64,000 nt of DNA from Candidatus Eremiobacterota bacterium (lineage in GTDB: Bacteria > Vulcanimicrobiota > Vulcanimicrobiia > Vulcanimicrobiales > Vulcanimicrobiaceae), in assembly GCA_019235885.1 (NCBI GenBank), contig JAFAKB010000091.1, positions 1 through 64,000 on the forward strand, written 5' to 3'. Made by a program: the position numbers and the translations under genes. Position 1 is the stretch's first letter, and each line of letters opens with the position of its first letter. The notes under the pieces were generated by a model. That model saw only the letters and a program-made list of their open reading frames with translations, searched no databases and was not told where the DNA came from. Shown here piece after piece: positions 51,048 through 59,453 of the stretch.

Positions 51048-52376
51048 ATGTGGAATAAGCTCAAGAGGCCGCTTCAAGCGGTCCTCCTGTTGGCTCTGGT
51101 CGGCCTCTGCGTCTGGGCGATCGTGCCCATCCAGAAGAAGATCCACCTGGGCCTCGACCTTCAGGGCGGCGCGCGCGTGCTGCTGCAGCTGGAGACGACC
51201 CCGGACGTCCCGCGGATCACCGCCGACGTCCAGAACCAGGTCGAGCTCGTCATCCAGCGGCGCGTCAACGGCCTCGGCGTCTCCGAGCCGGTGATCTCCA
51301 AAGTCGGGACCGACCGGCTGCTCGTCGAGGTCCCCGCGATCAAGAACGCCGACGAGCTGGAGCGCCTGCTCAAAGAGGCGGCCGTGCTCGAGTTCAAAAT
51401 CTGTCCGCCGCAGGTGCGCAATCGCGCCGAGACCGACAAGAAGTACGCCGAGTCGATCACCGGCGCGTACAAGGACTGCGGTCCGGTCGTCTACACCGGC
51501 GCGGAGCTGAAGAGCGCCTCGCCCGGCTTCGGCCAAGGCGGCGAGCCGCAGGTGAACTTCACCACCAAGAACCCGACCAAGTTCGCGCAGCTCACGCGCG
51601 ACCACATGAACGAGCTGCTCACGATCTTCCTCGACCGCAAGTACGTCAGCGCGGCGACGATCGAAGGGATCATCTCGACCGACGGGATGATCCACGGGCA
51701 GTTCACGGAAGACCAGGTCGCGACGCTCGCCAACGAGCTGAACGCCGGCGCGCTGCCGGTTCCGCTGAAGATCATCGAGAAGGACGACGTCGGCCCGATC
51801 CTCGGCAAAGAGGATCTGCAGAAGTCGTTGGTCGCCTCGATCGTCGGGCTCTCGCTGGTGCTGCTGTTCATGATCGTCATGTACCGGCTGCCGGGCGTCC
51901 TCGCCGACCTCGCGCTCTTCGTCTACGTGCTGATGCTGCTGGCGCTGCTCTCGGTGGCGCACGCGGTGCTCACGCTGCCGGGGATCGCGGGCTTCGTGCT
52001 CTCGATCGGCATGGCGGTCGACGCGAACGTCCTGATCTTCGAGCGTTTGAAAGAAGAGCTGTGGGCCGGGAAGTCGCTGCGCGCGGCGGTCCGCATCGGC
52101 TTCCAGCGCGCGTTCAGCTCGGTCTTCGACTCGCACTTCACCACCATCGTCGGCGCCGGCGTGCTCTACATGCTCGGCACCGGAACGGTGAAAGGCTTCG
52201 CCTACACGCTGTTCTGGGGGACCGCGTTCTCGCTGTTCACCGCCGTCGTCATCACCCGCTTCTTCATGGACCTGGTCGTCGAGAACAACCTCGTCACCTC
52301 GAAGGCCGCGTACGGCGCCGGCGGCGAGCTCACGCCGTCCGCGACGGCGACGACAACTCCGGCGGGGGCGCGCTAG
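51048..52376 (+). CDS. secD: protein translocase subunit SecD
   Basis: 442 residues, start ATG giving MWNKLKRPLQAVLLLALVGLC. SecDF uses proton flow to pull exported proteins out of the Sec channel. D1 signature GLDLQGGARVLLQLE, the periplasmic head, and the membrane part IVGLSLVLLFMIVMYRLPGVLADLALFVYVLMLLALLSV, IAGFVLSIGMAVDANVLIFERLKEEL, and the last two helices with HFTTIVGAGVLYMLGTGTVKGFAYTLFWG. The Asp of VDANV is the proton-relay residue. Confidence 0.97.
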   Translation: MWNKLKRPLQAVLLLALVGLCVWAIVPIQKKIHLGLDLQGGARVLLQLETTPDVPRITADVQNQVELVIQRRVNGLGVSEPVISKVGTDRLLVEVPAIKNADELERLLKEAAVLEFKICPPQVRNRAETDKKYAESITGAYKDCGPVVYTGAELKSASPGFGQGGEPQVNFTTKNPTKFAQLTRDHMNELLTIFLDRKYVSAATIEGIISTDGMIHGQFTEDQVATLANELNAGALPVPLKIIEKDDVGPILGKEDLQKSLVASIVGLSLVLLFMIVMYRLPGVLADLALFVYVLMLLALLSVAHAVLTLPGIAGFVLSIGMAVDANVLIFERLKEELWAGKSLRAAVRIGFQRAFSSVFDSHFTTIVGAGVLYMLGTGTVKGFAYTLFWGTAFSLFTAVVITRFFMDLVVENNLVTSKAAYGAGGELTPSATATTTPAGAR

Positions 52377-53693
52377 ATGTTCTTCCGCCGCCTCAACTGG
52401 AACGTCGTCGGCTGGTTCCGCACGGTCTCGCTGATCTCGTACGCGATCATCGCCGCGGGCCTGATCTTCATGGGCTACCACTGGTACAAGGACGGCACCC
52501 CGCTGCGGCTGGGGCTCTCGTTCACCGGCGGTACCGACGTCACGGTGAAGTTCACGCACCCCGCGACGAAGGATCAGATCGCCTCGGCGCTCGCCAAGGT
52601 CGAGGTCACCGATGCGCGGATCAACACGCTCTCGAAGCCCGGTGAACCGCCGGACGAGCGCTGGACGATCGAGACGCAGCACGACTTCGGCAACAACTCG
52701 GCGCCGTTCTGGAGCGCGCTGAACTCGGTCGCGCCGGTCGACCGCGCCGCCTCGTCGATCTCGACGGTCGGGCCGTCGCTCTCGCGCGAGTACCTCATCA
52801 ACGCGATCAAGGCGCTGGTGATCGCGATCGCGATCCAGTTCCTCTACATCGCGTTCCGCTTCGGCTGGAACCTGATCTTCGGCTGGGTCTGCGTCCTCGC
52901 GCTGACGCGCGACTCGCTGATGATGATCGGGATCTACGCGATCCCCGGCCGCCGCGTCGACGACGCCTTCCTGGCCGCGGTCCTGACCGTCATCGGTTAC
53001 TCGGTCATGGACACGATCGTCATCCTCGACCGGATCCGCGAGAACGTCAAGCTGATGGACGGCAAGCCGTTCGACGAGATCGTCAACACCTCGATCCTGC
53101 AGACGATGACGCGCTCGGTGAACACGCTGGCGACGGTCGTCATCACGCTGGTCGCGCTGCTCGCGTTCGGCGGCGCTTCGCTGCAGAACTTCGCCTTCGC
53201 GCTGCTGGTCGGCATCTGCTCGGGCGGCTACCACTCGATCTTCTACTCGGCGCCGCTGGTCGCGGTGCTGCAGAAGCGCGTCAACGCGCGCGGCGGCCGC
53301 ATCTTCGCCCGCTCCTCGCTCACCCCGCAGCCGAAGACGGTCGCGGCGGCGCGCGGCGCGGCGAGCCCGAACGCGCCGGCGCGCGACCGGGAAGCGATCG
53401 CCGCCGCCCGCCGGGCGCGGCGCGAGCTCGAGCGCCAAGGCGCCTCGCGGCGCACGACGCCACCGCCCCCGCGCTACAAGCGCACGCAGAAAGAGATCGA
53501 CTACGAGAAGCTCGAGAACCGCAACTTCGGCGCCGAGCTCCCGCACAAGCCGGAGCCCGAGCCGGAAACGATCGATCCGCTGGACGCGCAGACGATGGGG
53601 CTGCACGACGAAGCCGAAGCGCTCGGCCACGAAGAGATCCGGCTGAACCTCGGCGACGAAGAGCCGGCGCCCGAACCACAGCCCAAGAATTAA
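52377..53693 (+). CDS. secF: protein translocase subunit SecF with long charged tail
   Basis: 438 residues; ATG directly follows the secD stop (TAGATG). LGLSFTGGTDVTVKF, the membrane domain with RFGWNLIFGWVCVLALTRDSLMMIG, and AAVLTVIGYSVMDTIVILDRIRENVKL with TSILQTMTRSVNTLATVVITLVALLAFGG are SecF landmarks. The core ends near residue 305. About 130 further residues are Arg/Ala-rich and then acidic (EELPHKPEPEPETIDP-like), a cytoplasmic tail not found in E. coli SecF. Confidence 0.97.
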   Translation: MFFRRLNWNVVGWFRTVSLISYAIIAAGLIFMGYHWYKDGTPLRLGLSFTGGTDVTVKFTHPATKDQIASALAKVEVTDARINTLSKPGEPPDERWTIETQHDFGNNSAPFWSALNSVAPVDRAASSISTVGPSLSREYLINAIKALVIAIAIQFLYIAFRFGWNLIFGWVCVLALTRDSLMMIGIYAIPGRRVDDAFLAAVLTVIGYSVMDTIVILDRIRENVKLMDGKPFDEIVNTSILQTMTRSVNTLATVVITLVALLAFGGASLQNFAFALLVGICSGGYHSIFYSAPLVAVLQKRVNARGGRIFARSSLTPQPKTVAAARGAASPNAPARDREAIAAARRARRELERQGASRRTTPPPPRYKRTQKEIDYEKLENRNFGAELPHKPEPEPETIDPLDAQTMGLHDEAEALGHEEIRLNLGDEEPAPEPQPKN

Positions 53694-53700
53694 GGCCGGC

Positions 53701-55656
53701 GTGCGGGAGAAGAAGCTTCCGCCGCCGACCGCTTCGGAGGCCGCGTTCGAGCGGCTCTTGGCGGAGTTCGGAACCCCGCGCGCCTCCAGCGGCACCGTCC
53801 CGGCGGAGGCGCGCGTCTTTCTCGACGACCTGTACGCGAACGCGCGCGAGTACCTCACCCGCGACCCGTACGCGACGATCGGCGAGGCGAGCGGCTTCAA
53901 CACCAAGGTCGTCGGCGTCAGCTTTGAAGGGCGCCAGGACGTCGTCGCGGCGCTGCGGCCGGGCGACGCGCTGGAGCTCCGGCGCGACCCGGAGAACCCG
54001 TACGACGCCAACGCGCTCGGGGTGTGGTTCGGAACGCTGCAGCTCGGCTTCGTCAAGCGCGAGATCGCCGCGAAGATCGCGCCCAACGCCGACGCGGGCG
54101 AACGCTACACGGCCGCGGTCACCGCGGTCACCGGCGGCGGCGCGCGCAGCTTCGGGATCAACATCTACGTCACGCGCGTGCGCAGCGCGGCGCCACGCAC
54201 GGCCGCGGACCGTGCCGCGGTCTCGCGCGAGGAGGTTCTGCGCGCGCTGATCGGCGAGCAGCCGCTGCGCGGCGCGCAGCACGAGGTGCTCGCGCGCGTC
54301 GACGCCGGGCGCAACACGCTGGCGGTGCTCGGCACGGGGCGCGGCAAGTCGCTGTGCTTTCAGTACCCGGCGGCGGTGCGCGCGCTCGAGCGCGGCGAGA
54401 AGACCGTCGTGCTCTACCCGCTGCGCGCGCTGGCGAACGACCAGTACGAAGCGCTGGTACGAAGGCTCGAGCCGCTGAACCTGCGCGTCCACCGCGCGAA
54501 CGGCGCGATCGACGCCGCCGAGCGCGCCGCGCTCGAAGCGGCGCTGGAGAGCGGCGAGTGGGACGTGATCTGCGCGACCCCGGAGTTCGTGCAGTTTCAT
54601 CTCGAGCGCTTTCGCGGCGAGCGCTCGCGGCCGGCGCTGATCGTCGTCGACGAGGCGCACCATCTGTTCGAGTCGACGCACCGCCCGGCGTACCAGCGCG
54701 TCGGCGAGTCGATCGCGGCGCTGGGCAGCCCGCAAGTCCTCGCGCTCACCGCCACCGCCGGCGACGAGGCGTTCGCGAAGATCCGCGCCGCGCTGAGCAT
54801 CGACGCCTGGGTGATCGACCCGACGGTGCGCGACAACCTGCACGTCGTCGACGCGCGCGGGACGACGAACAAGCTGGCGTACTTGGAGCGCTTCGTGCGC
54901 GAGGGCGAGAAGGCGATCGTGTACTGCAACTCGCGCACCGAGTCGACGAAGGTGGCGGAGAAGCTGCGCGCCCTGCGCGGGGGCGACAACGAGGTCGCGT
55001 TCTACCACGCCGGCGTCGGGAGCGCGGAGCGCGCGCAGGTCGAGCGCTGGTTCCGCGAGGGCGCGATCCGCACCGTCGTCGCGACCTCCGCGTTCGGCGA
55101 AGGGATCGACCTCCCCGACGTGCGCCACGTCTTTCTGTACCACCTCAACTTCGACTTCACCGAGTTCAACCAGCAGGCCGGCCGCGCCGGACGCGACGGC
55201 GACGACGCCTCGATCCACCTGCTCTTCGGCGTGAAGGACCGCCACCTCAACGACTTCATCCTCGAGCGCGCCGCGCCGACACTGGAGACGCTGCGCCGCG
55301 TCTACGCCGCGATGAAGCACGTCGCGGTCGACGGCGTGCTGCGCATGACGTACGCCGACGTCGCGGCCGCGCTCGACTTCGACCGCGTCGACGGGACGAC
55401 GATCTCCGCCGCGGTGCGCATTTTTACCGACGCCCATCTGGCCGAGCACGGCGAAGACGATGACGGTCGTTTCGTGCGCTTTCTGCCGGTGAGCGGGAAG
55501 GTCGACTTGACGACGAGCGAGCGGTTCGCCGAAGGCGAGGCGGAGCGCGACGCCTTCGCGCGCTTCTGCGACGTCGCGCTGACCGCGTCGCCGGAAGTGC
55601 TCGAAGCGCTGATCGACCGCCCGATCTACCCTAGCAACGTCCCGCTGCTGCGGTGA
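53701..55656 (+). CDS. HIRAN domain plus RecQ-like superfamily 2 helicase
   Basis: 651 residues from a GTG. A HIRAN domain lies at about 60-150 (VGVSFEGRQDVVAALRPGDALELRRDPENPYDANALGVWFGTLQLGFVKREIA). The helicase core follows: Walker A VLGTGRGKSLCFQYPA, VLYPLRALANDQ, DEAH in VVDEAHHLFESTH, LALTATAG, the second RecA-like domain with AIVYCNSRTESTKVAEKL, VATSAFGEGIDLPDVRHV, and QQAGRAGRDG. No RQC or HRDC domain is seen; the last 120 residues are unassigned. HIRAN domains bind DNA ends, so this is likely a DNA repair enzyme. Its stop overlaps the MFS gene. Confidence 0.88.
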   Translation: MREKKLPPPTASEAAFERLLAEFGTPRASSGTVPAEARVFLDDLYANAREYLTRDPYATIGEASGFNTKVVGVSFEGRQDVVAALRPGDALELRRDPENPYDANALGVWFGTLQLGFVKREIAAKIAPNADAGERYTAAVTAVTGGGARSFGINIYVTRVRSAAPRTAADRAAVSREEVLRALIGEQPLRGAQHEVLARVDAGRNTLAVLGTGRGKSLCFQYPAAVRALERGEKTVVLYPLRALANDQYEALVRRLEPLNLRVHRANGAIDAAERAALEAALESGEWDVICATPEFVQFHLERFRGERSRPALIVVDEAHHLFESTHRPAYQRVGESIAALGSPQVLALTATAGDEAFAKIRAALSIDAWVIDPTVRDNLHVVDARGTTNKLAYLERFVREGEKAIVYCNSRTESTKVAEKLRALRGGDNEVAFYHAGVGSAERAQVERWFREGAIRTVVATSAFGEGIDLPDVRHVFLYHLNFDFTEFNQQAGRAGRDGDDASIHLLFGVKDRHLNDFILERAAPTLETLRRVYAAMKHVAVDGVLRMTYADVAAALDFDRVDGTTISAAVRIFTDAHLAEHGEDDDGRFVRFLPVSGKVDLTTSERFAEGEAERDAFARFCDVALTASPEVLEALIDRPIYPSNVPLLR

Positions 55657-56870
55657 GCGCAGGGCGAGGAACAGCTCCGGGAGCGGCGCGGCCGCTCGCG
55701 AGCGACGCCGCGTTCATCGTGCTGCTCGGCGCGCTGACGACGCTGCCGCCGCTCTCGGTCGACGTCAGCCTCCCGGGGCTGCCGGTGATCGGCCGCGCGC
55801 TCGGCGCTTCGGGCACGACCATGCAGCACTCGCTCGCGGTGTTCGTGTTCGCGTTCGGCGCGGGACAACTCATCGTCGGCGCGCTCTCCGACCGCTACGG
55901 ACGCCGGCCGGTGCTACTGGCGGGACTCGCGCTGTTCACGCTCGCCGGCGTTGCGTGCACGTTCGCACCGAGCGGTGCGGCGCTGGTCGTCGCACGGTTC
56001 GTGCAGGGGCTGGGCGCGTGCGCGGGGACGACGAGCGCGCGCGCGATCGTGCAGGACGTCGCGCCGAACCGCGAGCGCGCGACGACGCTGCAGGCGTACG
56101 TCAGCGCGGTGACCGCGGTCGCGCCGATCGTCGCGCCGCTCCTCGGCGCGGCGATCCTGGCCGTCGCGGGCTGGCGCTGGCTGTACGGCGTGCTCGTCGT
56201 CGCCGGGATCGCGCTGAGCGCGGCGGTCGCGCTGAGGCTGCCGGAAACCGCGCCGGGCTCGCGCGGGAGCCGTCGTGCCGCCTATGCGCGCGTGCTGCGA
56301 CTGCCGCGGACGATCCCGCTCGCGCTGTTCGTCGGGTGCGCGTTCGGCGGATACTTCACGCTGATCAGCGGCTCGCCGTTCGCGCTCGTCACGCAAATGC
56401 ATCTCGCCAGCACCCCGTACGCGGTCGCGTTCGCGATCAACGCGTGCGCGCTGCTCGCCGGCTCGTTCACCGCGGGACGCCTCGTGCGGCGCGTCGCGGC
56501 CGAACGGCTTTTCGCGAGCGGCGTCGTCCTGCTCGTCGCGGCGAGCGCCCTCGCCTGCGCGCTCGACGCGTTCCACCCGACGCCGGCCGGATTCGTCGCG
56601 ACGTTCGCGCTGTTCGCGTTCGCGTTCGGGATCGCGAACCCGAACGCATATGCCGCCGCGCTCCACGACGCCGGGCCGGATGCGGGGACGCTCGCGGGTA
56701 TCCTCGGCGCCGCGCAGATGCTCGGCGGCGCCGTCGTCTCGGCGATCGCCGCCGCGCTGCCGCTCGCGCCGGGCACGGGGATCGGCGCCGTCGTGCTGTG
56801 CGCCTCCCTCGCCGCCGCCGCGGCGTACGCGAGCTCGCGTCGCAGGAGCGAATCCCGGCAAGGCGCATAG
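55653..56870 (+). CDS. MFS drug exporter (Bcr/CflA family)
   Basis: 405 residues with 12 predicted helices, GTG overlapping the helicase stop (GTGA). Family motifs: SVDVSLPGLPVIGRALGASGTTMQHSLAVFVFAFGAGQLIVGALSDRYGRRPVLL (motif A GALSDRYGRRP), ARFVQGLGACAGTTSARAIVQDV and LGAAILAVAGWRWLYGVL. Proton-coupled efflux of small molecules in the inner membrane is expected. Arg-rich tail. Substrate unknown. Confidence 0.92.
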   Translation: MSAGRGTAPGAARPLASDAAFIVLLGALTTLPPLSVDVSLPGLPVIGRALGASGTTMQHSLAVFVFAFGAGQLIVGALSDRYGRRPVLLAGLALFTLAGVACTFAPSGAALVVARFVQGLGACAGTTSARAIVQDVAPNRERATTLQAYVSAVTAVAPIVAPLLGAAILAVAGWRWLYGVLVVAGIALSAAVALRLPETAPGSRGSRRAAYARVLRLPRTIPLALFVGCAFGGYFTLISGSPFALVTQMHLASTPYAVAFAINACALLAGSFTAGRLVRRVAAERLFASGVVLLVAASALACALDAFHPTPAGFVATFALFAFAFGIANPNAYAAALHDAGPDAGTLAGILGAAQMLGGAVVSAIAAALPLAPGTGIGAVVLCASLAAAAAYASSRRRSESRQGA

Positions 56871-56904
56871 AGCCTGGCAGGGACCCGCTGGGGAGGAAGA
56901 TCGC

Positions 56905-58704
56905 TTGCGCGCCTTCGTCGTCGTCCTCGCCTTTCTGTACTCGCTCGCGTTCGGGGTTCCGACGGTGCTGTACGTGCTGGGCTACTTCGGTACGGTGGGA
57001 TTCGTTCGGGGCGGCGCCGGCGCTTCGCCCTCCACCCGTGACGTCAGCGCGGTAGCGGCGGTTCGGGCCGGTTCGCCGGCGGCGCTGAAAGGAATCGTTC
57101 CGGGTGACATCGTGGTCCGCGCCGACGCGGAGCACGCGCCCCCGTTCGAACGAATCTTCACGCGCACGCCGGCAAACCGTCCGCTCCCCTATGCCGTGGT
57201 GCACGACGGACGGCGACGGGTCGTGGAGATGACCGCGGCCCCCGTTCGCCCTGCCCCCTCGCAAGCCGGCGTCATCGTCGCGCTGCTCGTGCGCGGCGCG
57301 ATCATCGCGCTGATCGGCGCGCTGCTGGTACTGTTGCGGCCGAGCATCATGACGGCGGCGTTCTTCATCCTCTGCCTGGAGTTCGCCGAGCTCGCCCACC
57401 CGCTGAGCAATCTCGAGCTGACCTCCGCGGCACCGCTCTTCTGGAAACCGCTCTTGCTGGTGCTGACGTGCATCGTGAGCGGCGGGGCGCCGGCGATCGT
57501 GGCGATCTTTTGCATGCGGTTTCCTTCGGGCGAGCCGCTGACCTCGTGGCGCCCGGTCGAGAAGGCGATGATCGGCATCGGCGCGGCAACGGTCGGGCTG
57601 TACTTCGCGGCGATCTACGTCGGCTCGACCTTCTCCGACCTCGGCGTGCGGCTGTACGGGATCTTCAGCGTCGTCGTCTGGCTCTGCTACGCCGTTGCGG
57701 CGGCGGCGTTCATGGTCCGGTATGCGCACGCTTCCGGGGAGGACCGCGCCCGGCTGCGCTGGGTCGCGATCGGCCTCCTGAGCTTCCTGGCCAGCTATGC
57801 TCTGTTCTTGTATTCGGAGAACGACGCGAACGCGCCGGCCTATCTCTCGTGGTGGGCGCAGTTCGTCAACGTGCTGCCGTTCACGGTGCTCTACGCGATC
57901 GTGCGCCACCGGGTCGTCGACGTGCGCATCGCGGGCGGCCGCGCGCTGGCGTTTGCGATCCTCTCGGCGGTACCCGTCATCGGCTTCAGCTTGATCGACT
58001 GGCTGCTCAGCAATCAGCTGCAGTCGAGTAGGATCGCGCTGGTCCTGGACGTGTGCATCGCGGTCGGCTTCGGATTTTGGGTCAACGCCTCTCAGCGCCG
58101 CATCGACAACCTCATCGAGTCGATCTTCTTCCGCGCGCGAAAGGTCGCCGAGGAACGGTTACGCCGCGTTGCGCGCCGGGTCGCGCACGCCACGGAGCAG
58201 AGCGCGGTCGACGAGGCGCTCGTCCGCGAGCCGTACGAGGCGCTGCGTCTTGTTTCCGCGGCGCTCTACTTCCGCAGCGGCGGACGTTACCTGAGGGTGG
58301 CTCAGCGAGGGTGGCGCGACGAGATCGTCCCGGAGGTCGATGCGAACGACTCGTTGGCGCTCGAGCTGATCTCGACCGGCGAGCCGGTCGACGTCAACGC
58401 GATCGACTGGGAAAGCGCGGCACCGCTCGCGTCGTCGCGCCCCGAGCTTGCGGTTCCGATCTGCGTGCGGCGCGAAACGATCGGCTTCGTGCTGCTCGGC
58501 CAGAAACTGGACGGAGAGCGTTTCGACGCGCTGGAACAGGCCGCCGTCAAAGACCTCGCCGACGCTGCAGCGAACGCGTACGACCACCTTGAAGCCGAGG
58601 AACAACGGCAGATCGCCGTCGATCTTCGGCGCGCGCTCGACGAAGCCAGGCGCGAGAACGCGACGCTTCGCGCGTTGCTGCCGCGCGAAGCGTCCGGGAC
58701 TTAG
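56905..58704 (+). CDS. PDZ-membrane-GAF sensor-like protein
   Basis: 599 residues starting at a TTG fixed by GGGAGGA 7 bases upstream (56891-56897). Order: one helix, a periplasmic PDZ-like domain (about 45-120: AVAAVRAGSPAALKGIVPGDIVVRADAEHAPPFERI), seven or so membrane helices (about 135-400), then a coiled segment (NASQRRIDNLIESIFFRARKVAEERLRRVARRVAHATEQ) and a GAF-like domain to the end. No kinase, cyclase or GGDEF output is visible. It resembles the N-terminal part of membrane histidine kinases. Function unknown. Confidence 0.75.
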   Translation: MRAFVVVLAFLYSLAFGVPTVLYVLGYFGTVGFVRGGAGASPSTRDVSAVAAVRAGSPAALKGIVPGDIVVRADAEHAPPFERIFTRTPANRPLPYAVVHDGRRRVVEMTAAPVRPAPSQAGVIVALLVRGAIIALIGALLVLLRPSIMTAAFFILCLEFAELAHPLSNLELTSAAPLFWKPLLLVLTCIVSGGAPAIVAIFCMRFPSGEPLTSWRPVEKAMIGIGAATVGLYFAAIYVGSTFSDLGVRLYGIFSVVVWLCYAVAAAAFMVRYAHASGEDRARLRWVAIGLLSFLASYALFLYSENDANAPAYLSWWAQFVNVLPFTVLYAIVRHRVVDVRIAGGRALAFAILSAVPVIGFSLIDWLLSNQLQSSRIALVLDVCIAVGFGFWVNASQRRIDNLIESIFFRARKVAEERLRRVARRVAHATEQSAVDEALVREPYEALRLVSAALYFRSGGRYLRVAQRGWRDEIVPEVDANDSLALELISTGEPVDVNAIDWESAAPLASSRPELAVPICVRRETIGFVLLGQKLDGERFDALEQAAVKDLADAAANAYDHLEAEEQRQIAVDLRRALDEARRENATLRALLPREASGT

Positions 58705-58838
58705 GCCGACTCGCCTTCCTCTTCCTTTTCCTCTTCCTGGTGCCCGCCGGTCTCCCGCGGCGCCGGAGCATCCTCGTACATCTCGCCCGGCGGCTTCCCG
58801 CCGGCGCGGACGATCGGTGGCTCGAGCAGCAAAGTCAT
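58701..58838 (-). CDS. short acidic ORF, 45 residues
   Basis: A gene too short for ordinary ORF calls: ATG at 58838 with AGAGGA about 7 bases upstream, stop TAA at 58701-58703. The peptide starts MTLLLEPPIVRAGGKPPGEMYED, contains APAPRETGG and ends in a Glu/Lys run HQEEEKEEEGESA. It overlaps the last bases of the PDZ gene convergently. It resembles small leader or precursor peptides in composition only; no family recognised. Confidence 0.5.
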   Translation of the reverse strand: MTLLLEPPIVRAGGKPPGEMYEDAPAPRETGGHQEEEKEEEGESA

Positions 58839-58941
58839 CTTCAATCCTCTCGAACGGCGCTGTGGGCCGGCCATCGTACCCGATCCGGCCAGCCGCCGCT
58901 CGTCCTACCCTGCTTTACCGCATCGCACCTTCAAGCCGTCG

Positions 58942-59430
58942 TCAGCGTCCGCAACCCTGCTGGGGAAACTTCGTCCCGTCGACGACGACCCAGCCGTTGT
59001 CCGCGCCGCGGTGCGTCGCGCAGTGCGTGTCGTGGATGCCGGCGACGAACGGCCGCTGGCGCTCCGTTGCGAGAAAGTACTGACCGTAGGCGGCGACGTG
59101 CGCGCCGCGGGGCGCGGTGACGCGGCCGTCGAGGTCGTCGTTCGTCACCACCTCGACCAGCGCCGAACGGCCGTCGGCGAGCGGAACTTGCAGCGGGATC
59201 AACTGGTGCCCGCCGCGCGGGCCGCGCCGCTGCGGCCGCGACGGCCCGATCGTCGTTCCGCACGCCATGACGTTGTCGACCGCGCCGTCGTGGCGCTCTT
59301 CGATCAGCTGCGTGAGCTGCGCGTTCACCGTCCCGTCGCAGCGGTTCGGCGCCGGAACGTCCTTCGCGCCGGCGCAGGCGCCGAGCGCGACCAGCGCGAG
59401 GCAGAAGACGGCGGCGAGCACGGTGCGCAT
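58942..59430 (-). CDS. DUF3465-like lipoprotein
   Basis: 162 residues, MRTVLAAVFCLALVALGACAG: type II signal peptide with lipobox LGAC. Then LTQLIEERHDGAVDNVMACGTTIGPSR, GGHQLIPLQVPLADGRSALVEVVTNDDLDGRVTAPRGAHVAAYGQYFL and HDTHCATHRGADNGWVVVDGTKFPQ. The layout (exposed QV-like segment, HQ-L-P, GD-V-YGQY, HxTH, GWVxxxGxxY) fits DUF3465, small periplasmic or outer-membrane proteins of unknown role. Downstream of the glycosyltransferases, start separated by 24 bases from the stop of the last one. Confidence 0.7.
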   Translation of the reverse strand: MRTVLAAVFCLALVALGACAGAKDVPAPNRCDGTVNAQLTQLIEERHDGAVDNVMACGTTIGPSRPQRRGPRGGHQLIPLQVPLADGRSALVEVVTNDDLDGRVTAPRGAHVAAYGQYFLATERQRPFVAGIHDTHCATHRGADNGWVVVDGTKFPQQGCGR

Positions 59431-59453
59431 GCGCGCGCAGTTCGGTGCGGCGC

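Noticed and set aside
50745-54086. 1113-codon minus-strand open frame
   Set aside because: Antisense shadow of secD, secF and the helicase, which have clear family motifs.
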